Position numbers and translations under genes: made by a program. The notes under the pieces were generated by a model. The model was not told where the DNA came from. It saw only the letters and a list, made by a program, of their open reading frames with translations, and did not search any database. Positions 1-7,018 of a stretch of 9,911 nt of DNA are shown here, one piece after another. Within the stretch, counting starts at the first letter, position 1. Each line of letters begins with the position of its first letter. Source of the DNA: Kmv34 sp964524965 (GTDB lineage Bacteria > Aerophobota > Aerophobia > Aerophobales > B3-G15); assembly GCA_964524965.1 (NCBI GenBank), contig CAZGDY010000060.1, positions 1 to 9,911 on the forward strand. Reading direction: 5' to 3'.

Positions 1-1
1 T

Positions 2-109
2 GAAAAAGTGAAGACATCTCTTGATGAGGCTGAAATAGAAATTCCTTTTCCTCATCTTAAACTGTATTTTGATGAGCAAGCTATGGAGAAAATGAAGCCC
101 CCCTCATAG
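2..109 (+). CDS. C-terminal end of an MscS-family mechanosensitive channel (partial, 5' end outside window)
   Basis: The frame is open from the left edge to a TAG at 107-109 and gives 35 residues. They contain the stretch DEAEIEIPFPHLKLYFD, which matches the end of the cytoplasmic C-terminal domain of small-conductance mechanosensitive channels, where an 'EIPFPQ' strand precedes the C-terminus. Proteins of this family sit in the inner membrane and release solutes on osmotic downshock. Only the tail is visible, so channel-domain features cannot be checked. The next gene starts 28 nt downstream on the same strand, which fits co-transcription. The family call rests on one short motif. Confidence 0.65.
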   Translation, partial: EKVKTSLDEAEIEIPFPHLKLYFDEQAMEKMKPPS

Positions 110-137
110 TTTGTTTTTTCTTGAAGGAGATTGTTAA

Positions 138-848
138 ATGAATAAAAAAGGAAAAAATAATTTAAATTCTGATTTAGAACTTCTGAGGTCTATAAAAGAG
201 TTGAGAGAGGGTTTTGTCAACGCTGATCCCTGGAGGATACTCAGGATTCAGGGGGAGTTTGTTGAAGGTTTTGATGCTCTTTCTGGGATCGGTCCAGCGG
301 TGGCTGTCTTTGGTTCCGCAAGGCTTACTTCAGACAATTCTTACTATCAAGCCGCTGTAGCTACTGCCCAGAAGTTGTCCAGAGCAGGATTGGCTATTAT
401 TACTGGAGGAGGGGGAGGGATAATGGAGGCTGCTAATTTGGGTGCTTACAGAGAAAAAGGCTCATCTATAGGTTGCAACATAGAACTTCCCGAAGAGCAA
501 GAGTCCAATTCTTACCAGAATCTTTCTTTGCAGTTTAGATACTTTTTTGTGCGTAAGATGATGTTTGTGAAGTACTCGGTAGCTTTTCTTATATTTCCCG
601 GGGGATTCGGAACCATGGATGAATTCTTTGAAGCCTTGACCTTATCTCAGACCGGAAAAATAGAACATTTTCCCGTTATTCTTTTTGGTTCATCCTACTG
701 GGAAGGTCTGATTCAATGGATGTGCAGCTTTATGTTGAAAGAAGGTTGTATTGGAAAAGAAGATTGTGGTCTTTTTAATCTGGTAGATGATCCAGAAAAA
801 GCAGCGAATATTATCATTGAGAACTCTAAAAAACAAGGTTATATATAG
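138..848 (+). CDS. LOG/TIGR00730-family Rossmann-fold protein, predicted nucleoside 5'-monophosphate phosphoribohydrolase
   Basis: This 236-residue protein belongs to the lysine-decarboxylase-like/LOG family, whose characterised members split cytokinin-type or ordinary nucleoside 5'-monophosphates into free base and ribose 5-phosphate. Seen in the sequence: a first beta strand with VAVFGSAR (about 55-62), the glycine-rich loop TGGGGGIMEAAN (89-100), the conserved RK pair at 139-140, and the signature PGGFGTMDE (154-162), whose PGGxGTxxE core carries the catalytic and phosphate-binding residues. The usual loop is GGGPGxMEA; here Gly replaces Pro. The length is normal for longer family members. 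The ATG is preceded by AAGGAG 8 nt upstream. The protein has no signal peptide or membrane segment, so it is cytoplasmic. Physiological substrate cannot be read from sequence; cytokinin-like activity is only one possibility. Confidence 0.9.
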   Translation: MNKKGKNNLNSDLELLRSIKELREGFVNADPWRILRIQGEFVEGFDALSGIGPAVAVFGSARLTSDNSYYQAAVATAQKLSRAGLAIITGGGGGIMEAANLGAYREKGSSIGCNIELPEEQESNSYQNLSLQFRYFFVRKMMFVKYSVAFLIFPGGFGTMDEFFEALTLSQTGKIEHFPVILFGSSYWEGLIQWMCSFMLKEGCIGKEDCGLFNLVDDPEKAANIIIENSKKQGYI

Positions 849-882
849 TTTAATAAGGCTTCTCAATATTTGATATAGAGAG

Positions 883-1105
883 ATGAAAGTAAGAGAGAAA
901 GATATTAGTGAAGAAGACATAGATAGGGTGTTCATAAATATAGAAAAGGGAAAAGAAAAATTCAAAGTAGTACTGGACGCTAATATTATTGTCTCTGGAG
1001 GTAAGCAACGTGTTTTGCCTCTAAAAGGTAGGAAGGTATAAAATTCTCTCGTCAGCTCAATTTTTGAGAATCATCTCCCAGGAAGCATTGCCTGGGAGTT
1101 TTTAA
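883..1105 (+). pseudogene. PIN-domain toxin remnant with internal deletion and frameshift
   Basis: An ATG at 883 opens a 52-codon frame that ends at TAA 1039-1041. Residues 27-40 read FKVVLDANIIVSGG, which matches the first strand of PIN-domain nucleases, including the first catalytic Asp. Directly after it comes GKQRVLPLKGR, which resembles the C-terminal 'SGDKHLLxLK' region. A one-base shift near 1033 then gives the typical PIN ending, GRYKILSSAQFLRII, up to TAA 1103-1105. About 80-100 residues of the nuclease core, with its other acidic residues, are missing, so the product cannot be active. PIN toxins of type II systems cleave RNA. No antitoxin gene is recognisable; the 26 residues ahead of the PIN start are charged and helical and may be an N-terminal extension or a fused antitoxin piece. 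The SD (agagag) is weak. Confidence 0.65.
1075..1103 (+). terminator. Rho-independent terminator after the LOG gene and PIN remnant
   Basis: The arms CTCCCAGG (1075-1082) and CCTGGGAG (1091-1098) pair perfectly around an 8-nt loop and are followed at once by TTTTT (1099-1103). This is a standard intrinsic terminator. It overlaps the last codons of the remnant's second frame and probably ends the transcript that begins in the MscS or LOG gene. A weaker hairpin, CTCAA-TTT-TTGAG (1056-1068), lies just before it. Confidence 0.85.
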
Positions 1106-1184
1106 GTAAGTGGTAACTGATTGATGTTTTTACTTTGGCTTAAGAAGAGTATCCGCATACCCAACCAACGGGTTAAAAACCTAG

Positions 1185-1259
1185 CAGGCTGTTTATGAGA
1201 GTTTTTTAAACCATTTTAAAAAAGCCTGTGGGCGCATAAATCATAACACTCATCACAGG
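1185..1259. repeat. Overlapping inverted repeats in gene-free stretch 1106-1294
   Basis: CAGGCT (1185-1190) pairs with AGCCTG (1223-1228) and encloses a 9-bp perfect stem TTTTTTAAA (1202-1210) / TTTAAAAAA (1215-1223), though the two share base 1223. The downstream arm overlaps CCTGTG (1225-1230), which can instead pair with CACAGG (1254-1259). The two folds cannot form together. The rest of 1106-1294 shows no gene and no recognisable known RNA. Whether the region is transcribed is unknown. Confidence 0.4.
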
Positions 1260-1294
1260 TAAAGCTGATAGGCACGGAAATAAGTTATAAAAAA

Positions 1295-1322
1295 TTGACA
1301 TTTTTTTGTGGATTATTATACT
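1295..1322 (+). promoter_or_regulatory. Predicted sigma-70 promoter for the PAS-GAF-HD-GYP gene
   Basis: A perfect -35 TTGACA (1295-1300) is followed after 16 nt by a near-consensus -10 TATACT (1317-1322). Transcription would start near 1329. That leaves a 5' leader of about 240 nt before the ATG at 1571. It is the best + promoter between the upstream terminator and this gene. Confidence 0.65.
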
Positions 1323-1384
1323 GAGAGAATATACACTTAATAAAATAGGCTTTTAACTCATTTACCTGCATTTGAAAGCTTAAG

Positions 1385-1458
1385 AGCACAAAAAAAGTTC
1401 ACTGATGAGTTATGAGAATGCAGCTTAGGGGAACTTTCATCTCAACATCAATTGTGCT
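1385..1458 (+). repeat. Nested inverted repeats in the leader of the HD-GYP gene
   Basis: Two pairs of arms are nested: AGCACAA (1385-1391) with TTGTGCT (1452-1458), and inside them AAAGTTC (1394-1400) with GAACTTT (1431-1437). Together they can form a long interrupted stem-loop in the predicted leader mRNA. The fold does not match the conserved core of a cyclic-di-GMP riboswitch as far as can be judged by eye. The remaining leader, 1459-1560, shows nothing recognisable except the ribosome binding site. Confidence 0.4.
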
Positions 1459-1570
1459 TCCAATAATTCTTTTTCTATATGCCGGTAAGAGGGTGAAAAA
1501 CTGAAGCTCTCTTGGACCAGAGTTTGTCTTTTCTTTTGAGAGGGCAAATAAGAATGAGAGGATAGAAAGA

Positions 1571-3178
1571 ATGAAAGACCAGGGTAAAATAAAAAATGAG
1601 TTTATGGAGGAGCTAACCAGGTTTCACCACCGAGTTAGTGAACTGGACGCACTGCAGAGTGAACACAAAAAGGTGGAAGGCATACTGCGGGCCTCTGAAA
1701 AATATAGAGCCATTTTTAAGACCACGGGATGTGCAACGATAATCATTGAAGAAGATAGCACCATTTTCTTAGCAAATAAAGAATTTAAACAGCTTTCTGG
1801 TTTTTCTAAGGAGGAGGTAGAGGGCAAAAAGAGCTGGACAGAGTTTGTCGCAAAAGAAGATTTGGAAAGGATAAAAGAGTACCACTGTCGGCAAAGAGTT
1901 GCCCCAGATAAGGCTCCTAAAAGTTGTGAGTTTCGTTTTATTGACAGGAAAGGCAGCTTGAGGGATGTATTCTTAAACATTAGCATGATTCCAGGGACGA
2001 ATAAAACTGTAGCCTCTTTTTTAGATGTCACTGACCGAAAAAGGGCAGAGACAAGAATAAGGAAACTTTACTCCCTGCAGCAAGTTATTCGGAAGACAAA
2101 CCAGGTCTTGTTAAAAATTAAAGATGAGCCTCAACTTTTCCAGCGAATTTGTGATTTGCTTGTACATGTGAAGAATTTTAAAGTGGCCTGGGTAGGGCTT
2201 TTGCAGAAAAAAACTTTCACTATAAAACCAGTTGCTCGAGCAGGACTCAAAAAAGGGTATCTTTCCACTCCCAGGGTTACCTGGGATGATTCTAAGTATG
2301 GAAGAAGTCCTACCGGAATGGCGATTAAAAGAAGAGAACCTTTCATTATGAGGGATATACAAAATGATTCCCGCTATGCGCCGTGGAGAAAGGAGGCTCT
2401 GGAAAGGGGATATGCATCAAGTATAGCCTTGCCCCTGTTACATGGGGATAAGGTAGTGGGAGCTCTTACTATTTATTCTGGGGAAAAAGATGTATTCGGA
2501 AATGGGAAGGTAGAATTTTTAAAAGAAGTGGCAGAGAACATTCACCTGGGGATAAAAATGATGAGACTGGAAAAGAAGCTTGAGGAGAATCTTAAGAATA
2601 TGCGAGAATATCTGGGAGGGATTATCCGGGCAATGGAGTTGGCTGTTGAGAAAAAAGATCCCTACACTGCTGGTCACCAACAAAGAGTATCCGATCTTGC
2701 CCGGTCTATAGCAACTCAGATGGGGCTTCCCAAAGAAAAGGTTGAGGGGATCCGTATCGCAGCAAGTATCCATGATATTGGTAAGATAACTATCCCTGCA
2801 GAGGTTCTTACTAAACCGGGCCGACTGTCCGAAAACGAGTTTGCTATGATAAGAAATCATGTTGAAGTTGCTTGTGAGATAGTAAAGGAGGTAAATTTCC
2901 CCTGGCCCATTACCAACATTATTTTCCAGCATCATGAAAGGTTGGATGGTTCCGGATACCCCCAAGGGCTAAAAGACCATGATATTATCCTTGAGGCTCG
3001 TATTCTGGCTGTAGCTGATACAGTTGAGGCAATGTGCTCTCACAGACCCTATAGACCGGCACTTGGCACAGATAAAGCATTGAAGGAGATTGAGGAAAAT
3101 AAGAGCATACTTTACGATTCTGAAGTAGTGGATGTATGTATAAGACTTTTCAAAGAAAAAGGGTTTAAGTTTAAATAG
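1571..3178 (+). CDS. PAS-GAF-HD-GYP signalling protein, predicted cyclic-di-GMP phosphodiesterase
   Basis: The 535-residue protein has three domains. A short N-terminal helix (1-40) leads into a PAS domain (about 41-158) that ends in the typical FLDVTDRKRAE. A GAF domain follows (about 190-332), then a linking helix and an HD-GYP domain (about 350-535). The HD-GYP metal ligands and signature are intact: H369, the HD pair H401-D402 in HDIGKI, H430, and HHERLDGSGYP (454-464), then D483 and the RPYRPAL segment. HD-GYP domains hydrolyse cyclic-di-GMP, usually to GMP. There is no membrane segment, no receiver and no GGDEF domain, so it is a cytoplasmic enzyme probably tuned by ligands of PAS and GAF; which ligands is unknown. 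The ATG has a GAGAGGA ribosome site 8 nt upstream. No clear terminator follows the gene. Confidence 0.93.
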   Translation: MKDQGKIKNEFMEELTRFHHRVSELDALQSEHKKVEGILRASEKYRAIFKTTGCATIIIEEDSTIFLANKEFKQLSGFSKEEVEGKKSWTEFVAKEDLERIKEYHCRQRVAPDKAPKSCEFRFIDRKGSLRDVFLNISMIPGTNKTVASFLDVTDRKRAETRIRKLYSLQQVIRKTNQVLLKIKDEPQLFQRICDLLVHVKNFKVAWVGLLQKKTFTIKPVARAGLKKGYLSTPRVTWDDSKYGRSPTGMAIKRREPFIMRDIQNDSRYAPWRKEALERGYASSIALPLLHGDKVVGALTIYSGEKDVFGNGKVEFLKEVAENIHLGIKMMRLEKKLEENLKNMREYLGGIIRAMELAVEKKDPYTAGHQQRVSDLARSIATQMGLPKEKVEGIRIAASIHDIGKITIPAEVLTKPGRLSENEFAMIRNHVEVACEIVKEVNFPWPITNIIFQHHERLDGSGYPQGLKDHDIILEARILAVADTVEAMCSHRPYRPALGTDKALKEIEENKSILYDSEVVDVCIRLFKEKGFKFK

Positions 3179-3302
3179 TCATTAATTAAAAAAGATTTTC
3201 TGGTAGAGTCCTCTGATATTTGAGATCATAACAGGTTGACAGTTGTTGAATCATCTTATCTCCTCATCAGGAGAGGATTTCATAAAATTCGGGAAGGGAA
3301 AG

Positions 3303-3611
3303 ATGAAAATGATAAAGCAAGTGCTTTTTGCTGTGTTATTTTTAGATTTGATTGTAAGTTCTCCATCCGCAATTTTGGTCGATGAATTTGGAAAATTACT
3401 GTGTATTTATGCAAAGAAACTATATCTTAAAAGATTAAGGGGGGTAAGAAATAGGAAGTTTAACTTAAGAATATCGAGACTGACCAGTTAAGTTAAACTA
3501 AAGTTTGGAATTAATGGTGGTGCAAGGTTCTTAATTTCAGGTAATAAACGTATATATCTTATAACCGCAACTCATGTAGCTGGAGAGATGGCTATGGAGA
3601 TTGGATCCCCT
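3303..3611 (+). pseudogene. Truncated secreted protein gene, possibly trypsin-like serine peptidase, with in-frame stop
   Basis: ATG 3303, with a weak purine-rich site just before it, opens 62 codons. The start reads like a signal peptide: MKMIKQVLFAVLFLDLIVSS, then PSA as a plausible cleavage site. The frame stops at TAA 3489-3491 but is open again directly after it. The continuation contains GARFLISGNKRIYLITATHVAGE, shown here as GARFLISG, NKRIYLI and TATHVAGE. It resembles the strand and the catalytic-His motif (TAxHV) of trypsin-fold peptidases, with that His at codon 3573-3575. No Asp or Ser region follows; the convergent 62-residue gene begins its 3' end at 3627. I read this as a peptidase gene cut off after the His region and then stopped. 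The peptidase link rests on one motif, so the first ORF could also be an unrelated small exported protein. Confidence 0.4.
3457..3499. repeat. 12-bp perfect inverted repeat around the in-frame stop
   Basis: AGTTTAACTTAA (3457-3468) and TTAAGTTAAACT (3488-3499) are exact reverse complements separated by 19 nt. The TAA that ends the 3303 frame lies in the right arm. There is no T-run after either arm, so it is not an ordinary terminator. It may be a scar of a small inserted element or an RNA hairpin. Confidence 0.6.
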
Positions 3612-3626
3612 TTATTTTTTTCTATG

Positions 3627-3815
3627 TTACTCTTTTTCTTTCTTCTCTGTCTTCTTTACGATTGTCCTAACTACGCCGGCAACGATCCAGCACACTAAGG
3701 CGGCAAAAATAGAAAGGTTAGTGGGGAGTAAGCCGAAGGCCGCTCCGGCTAATATCAATATGAGCCCCAATGCTCCCAGAACTACGGCAATACTAGTTAC
3801 TATATTTTTACTCAT
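3627..3815 (-). CDS. Small hydrophobic membrane protein of unknown function (62 residues)
   Basis: The frame gives a 62-residue protein with two predicted membrane segments, about residues 5-28 (IVTSIAVVLGALGLILILAG) and 34-52 (LSIFAALVCWIVAGVV), joined by a short Pro-Thr-Asn turn, and a charged tail KKTEKKEKE. The two-helix hairpin with a cytoplasmic basic/acidic tail is common among small inner-membrane proteins, but I do not recognise a family. The start is well supported: GGAGGT lies 8 nt upstream of the ATG (bases 3824-3829 on the + strand). Its 3' end runs into the truncated + strand gene. It is separated from the S9 peptidase gene upstream by 162 nt, and no terminator is seen between them, so read-through is possible. 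Confidence 0.75.
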   Translation of the reverse strand: MSKNIVTSIAVVLGALGLILILAGAAFGLLPTNLSIFAALVCWIVAGVVRTIVKKTEKKEKE

Positions 3816-3977
3816 TTTCCCTCACCTCCGATCGCTAAATTTAAATATGTAAGTTCGTTCTGTGTCTAGAAAACTTTCAGGAGCGATTTAATAAGAACAT
3901 TTGTACCATTTTTGGCGAGCATGAATACCAATTATTGCCCACGACGAGCTCTGTTTTTTTTTGTTATATCTTTCAGA

Positions 3978-5906
3978 TTATTGCGCATTGAGGGTTTCGT
4001 ACCGACCACCCAGGTATTTAGACAGGAACCTTTCTGCAGTGGCGTAAAACTTGAGGCGGTTTTCCGGTTTGGTAAATCCGTGACCCTCATCGGGAAAGAG
4101 CAGGTACTGATATTCGATTCCCTTTTTTTCCATTGCCTCAACGATTTGTTCGGCTTCTGCTTGTTTAACCCGGGGATCGTTAGCTCCCTGGGCAATTAAA
4201 ATAGGAATTTTTATTTCATCCACCTTAAAGAGTGGGGAGCGGGATTTTAGGAATTCTTCTTCAGTATCTGGATTACCAATTCGTTTGTGGAATATTGCCA
4301 GTAAAGCGGACCAATAAGAGGGTATAGTCTGAATCCAGCTCACAAGATTGCTGATTCCTACTCCATCAACTGCACAACAAAAAAGATCGGGGGTAAAAGT
4401 AGCTCCCACTAGGGCAGCATAGCCACCGTAGGACCAGCCAAAAATAGCGACTCTCTTTGGATCGGCAATACCGTTATCAATTGCCCAATTGACGGCATCC
4501 ACCAGATCGTCGTGCATTTTACCGCCCCACTCCTTATTGCCAGCATTTAAGAACTTTTTGCCATAACCAAAAGAACCACGGAAATTTACCTGGAGGCACA
4601 CATAACCCCGGTTGGCTAACCACTGGACTTCGGGGCGGTATCCCCAGGTATCACGATACCAGGGACCTCCATGTACGTTTAACACCAGGGGCAGGTGAGC
4701 TCGATCTTTCCCCGGGGGAAAAGTGATATAGCCATGAATAATCAATCCATCTCGGGATGTGAAGGATATTGGTTCCATTGGGGCTAAGCTATACTTTTTT
4801 AAATCAGGCATGTGGTCAAAAAGGAAAACTCCTTTTTGTGTTTTTCGGTTAAATGCATAATAAGACACCGGCCCGTTATCCTTGGTGAAAACTACCAGCC
4901 AGGTATCATCAGAGTTATCCCGGCCAATGATAAAGAAGTCTCCGTGATCAAGATCGGCGATTACTTCAAAATCTTTTCTTATCGATTCATCCAAGAGCAT
5001 CAACTTTTTTCGTGCTTTGTAGAAGCTAACAGCTTGAATCTCATAGGTATCCGGATGAATCATTATCCCGCCCACGTCGTACTGGGGGTCTTGAGCGATA
5101 ACTTCCATATTTGTAGTGGCGATTTCCATCTTTACCAGGCGGCCAGCATTGACCTTTCGGGAATCAAGTAAATAAATATAGTTACCATCTTTAGAAAAAC
5201 TAACTGCACCACTATTTACGCTATTGTCCGAGTCCCAGCTACTTAGTTTTTTCCAGGGGGTTTCTTCATTTTCTCGAATCATAAGGTCAAACCCACCATC
5301 AGGTGTTGTTGCCATGGCACCCCGCACCTTAAAATGTGTATCTGTTACCCAACTGGTAAAGTTGCCCGGATTTTTGACCACCAGTTTGAGTTCACCGGAA
5401 GTTAAATCAAGATGATATACGTCATGTACCTTTGGGTCCTCTTTGTTCATGGCAATGAGCAGCTCATTAGGGAAATGTTTGTTGCGGGAGACAATCTGAA
5501 CCTGGACATTGTCAAATACTGCAAAGTCTTTAATTTCATTTGTTTGCACATTGACTCCATAAAGACGCCAATTTTCGTTTCCACCAATATCTTGAAGGTA
5601 CAAGAGGTGTTTGCTATCTGCCGCCCAGAAATAAATGTGAATTCCTCTATTATTATCTTTGGTGAGAACTCTGTCATTTTCGGCGCCAATAGTTTTTGCC
5701 CAGATGTTTAGTACATTATTGACTGGAGCAAGATAAGCTAAAAGGTTTCCATCGGGTGAGATTTTAGGAGAACTCTTAACAGGATTTCCAAAAAGCACTT
5801 CTCGGGGGATGAGTTCAGATTCACGTGCTGAGCAGGGGGAAATTAAGAGTACTATTCCAATCCAAAACATAATGGGAAAAACCCAAGACGATTTTGCATA
5901 TCGCAT
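3978..5906 (-). CDS. Secreted S9-family (prolyl oligopeptidase/acylaminoacyl-peptidase-like) serine peptidase
   Basis: The 642-residue protein has an N-terminal signal peptide: hydrophobic residues about 9-24, then CSA (25-27) as a likely signal peptidase I site. A beta-propeller region (about 35-375) with repeated SPDGNLLAYL-like blades follows, then an alpha/beta-hydrolase domain (about 380-640). The catalytic triad is intact: Ser492 in GWSYGGY, Asp577 in GANDPRV and His609 in DEGHGF, with the oxyanion-loop motif HGGP at 412-415. S9 enzymes cleave short peptides, many after proline or removing acylated N-terminal residues; the propeller keeps folded proteins out. Length is usual for the S9C group. 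The export signal points to peptide breakdown outside the cytoplasmic membrane. AAGGAG lies 9 nt upstream of the ATG. No clear terminator follows. Exact specificity is not determinable. Confidence 0.93.
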   Translation of the reverse strand: MRYAKSSWVFPIMFWIGIVLLISPCSARESELIPREVLFGNPVKSSPKISPDGNLLAYLAPVNNVLNIWAKTIGAENDRVLTKDNNRGIHIYFWAADSKHLLYLQDIGGNENWRLYGVNVQTNEIKDFAVFDNVQVQIVSRNKHFPNELLIAMNKEDPKVHDVYHLDLTSGELKLVVKNPGNFTSWVTDTHFKVRGAMATTPDGGFDLMIRENEETPWKKLSSWDSDNSVNSGAVSFSKDGNYIYLLDSRKVNAGRLVKMEIATTNMEVIAQDPQYDVGGIMIHPDTYEIQAVSFYKARKKLMLLDESIRKDFEVIADLDHGDFFIIGRDNSDDTWLVVFTKDNGPVSYYAFNRKTQKGVFLFDHMPDLKKYSLAPMEPISFTSRDGLIIHGYITFPPGKDRAHLPLVLNVHGGPWYRDTWGYRPEVQWLANRGYVCLQVNFRGSFGYGKKFLNAGNKEWGGKMHDDLVDAVNWAIDNGIADPKRVAIFGWSYGGYAALVGATFTPDLFCCAVDGVGISNLVSWIQTIPSYWSALLAIFHKRIGNPDTEEEFLKSRSPLFKVDEIKIPILIAQGANDPRVKQAEAEQIVEAMEKKGIEYQYLLFPDEGHGFTKPENRLKFYATAERFLSKYLGGRYETLNAQ

Positions 5907-6086
5907 TATTTTTTTCTCCTTGATTTATTTAAGTTTCGAATCTGCAGCTATTCGCCTATCAACTTGTTATGATTGTAAATTAAAAAGGTCAAAAATAAAC
6001 GACAATCAGTTAGTAACGCAATCCACTATAGGACTATATACTACAGCGTATAGCAAAAAATCTAAAGAAACTAGAGAAAAGCTTAC

Positions 6087-6680
6087 TTAGCGTTGTCTTC
6101 GTTCGATACCAGCTAATAGGATTCCTGATGATATCAAAAGTCTTGGGTCGATGGAAGGCTCCGGCTCCACTATTGTCATAGTATATTTAAGTACTAACGG
6201 ATTGAAATGTTGTTTAATTTTGGCAACTTCTCTACCAGTTATTGAAAGGATAACATATGTTTGAGGGATTAAATTAGTGCTTCTGCTCAAAAGAGCTTTT
6301 ACTGTGCTACTTTCAGTTAGTTTTCCAATTTCCTGACCTTCCTTAGAAAGAAAAATCCATTCATCCTTAACAATGGATTTGAGGCCTTTTCGTTTTATAG
6401 CTCCAATAATTTCTCCTGTAGTTGCATCTTCTATATTAAAGGTTGCACTAATATCAAGAATCTGAGGAGTTTTAATGGTTAATAGTTCTTTCATCTGAGG
6501 TTCATTTAAGTAAACTCGGAAATCCTCTCTCAGTTTGAATGCTTTTTGTTTTGAATAGAAAAGAAGGTTTTCTTTATCATCGTATACATGAAAAGCTCCT
6601 CCAAATAACTTAAATACCTTTCTACGAAATAGGTAATAATTGTACTGAAATGCGGGATGAAGTTTCGCTCTTTTTCTCAC
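6087..6680 (-). CDS. LURP-one-related (LOR/Tubby-like, scramblase-related) protein
   Basis: The 197-residue protein has the features of the LURP-one/DUF567 group, which shares a Tubby-like beta-barrel with phospholipid scramblases. Seen: a GGAFHVYDDKENLLFYSKQKAFKL-like opening (GGAFHVYDDKENLL at 27-40, KQKAFKLREDFRVY at 44-57) and the conserved block TGEIIGAIKRKGLKSIVKDEW (TGEIIG at 88-93, RKGLKSI at 97-103, DEW at 106-108). The C-terminal region 180-192 is mildly hydrophobic but short. Function in bacteria is unknown; lipid binding is inferred from the fold only. The start is GTG: AAGGAG sits 7 nt upstream, while the nearby ATG at 6685-6687 is in another frame and soon stops. There are 180 nt to the downstream peptidase gene. 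A 10-bp direct repeat lies on both sides. Confidence 0.75.
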   Translation of the reverse strand: MRKRAKLHPAFQYNYYLFRRKVFKLFGGAFHVYDDKENLLFYSKQKAFKLREDFRVYLNEPQMKELLTIKTPQILDISATFNIEDATTGEIIGAIKRKGLKSIVKDEWIFLSKEGQEIGKLTESSTVKALLSRSTNLIPQTYVILSITGREVAKIKQHFNPLVLKYTMTIVEPEPSIDPRLLISSGILLAGIERRQR

Positions 6681-7018
6681 TGAGCATCTCCTTTTAAATT
6701 TGCGCTAAGACGTGGCGTATAGCAGGTTACGCAAAAAAGTTAAATTTAAAGCAGTGGAAAAACTTGAGTTGAGTGGTTTTGTCTTATGGTTGAAGTATGG
6801 GCATCTATCAGCAATTAGGTTCTTTTAAAAAAGTAATTCGGGCTGTATATCAGATTAACATTTCTCGGCAAAGAATTTCTTTTGGGAGCAATAAATAAAC
6901 TAAAAAAATATAAATAATGACTTATGTCGATATAAACTTTAATCAAAATAATAATTTGTCTATTATAGCAAATAATAAGCTTTGATAATAGAAGATAAAC
7001 CTTTATTTACCTAACTAT

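Noticed and set aside
1231..1290. Segment with AAAGC and CACGG reminiscent of a cyclic-di-GMP class I riboswitch.
   Set aside because: The paired stems and conserved tetraloop receptor are missing, and it lies upstream of the predicted promoter.
1399..1437. CTGATGAG resembling the conserved core of a hammerhead ribozyme.
   Set aside because: No stem II followed by GAAA and no matching cleavage-site arrangement is present.
1412..1504. Thirty-codon + strand ORF with a hydrophobic middle (STSIVLPIILFLYA).
   Set aside because: No ribosome site, very short, and it overlaps the nested inverted repeats; chance is likely.
2519..2965. Long antisense frame inside the HD-GYP gene.
   Set aside because: It is the shadow of a strongly conserved domain on the other strand and has no independent support.
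3259..3274. Hairpin TCTCCT-CATC-AGGAGA upstream of the truncated 3303 frame.
   Set aside because: No T-run for a terminator, and the enclosed AGGAG is not spaced to a start codon, so no role can be supported.
5934..6005. Possible - strand promoter TTGACC-N17-TAACAA for the S9 peptidase gene.
   Set aside because: The -10 matches the consensus poorly, and read-through from the LURP-one-like gene is equally possible.
6055..6075. Short stem followed by six U residues after the LURP-one-like gene on the - strand.
   Set aside because: The stem is only about 5 bp, AT-rich and includes a wobble pair, too weak to call a terminator.
6797..6898. Thirty-three-codon + strand ORF (MGIYQQLGSFKKVIRAVY...).
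   Set aside because: No ribosome site and no recognised family; a frame of this length is expected by chance in AT-rich DNA.
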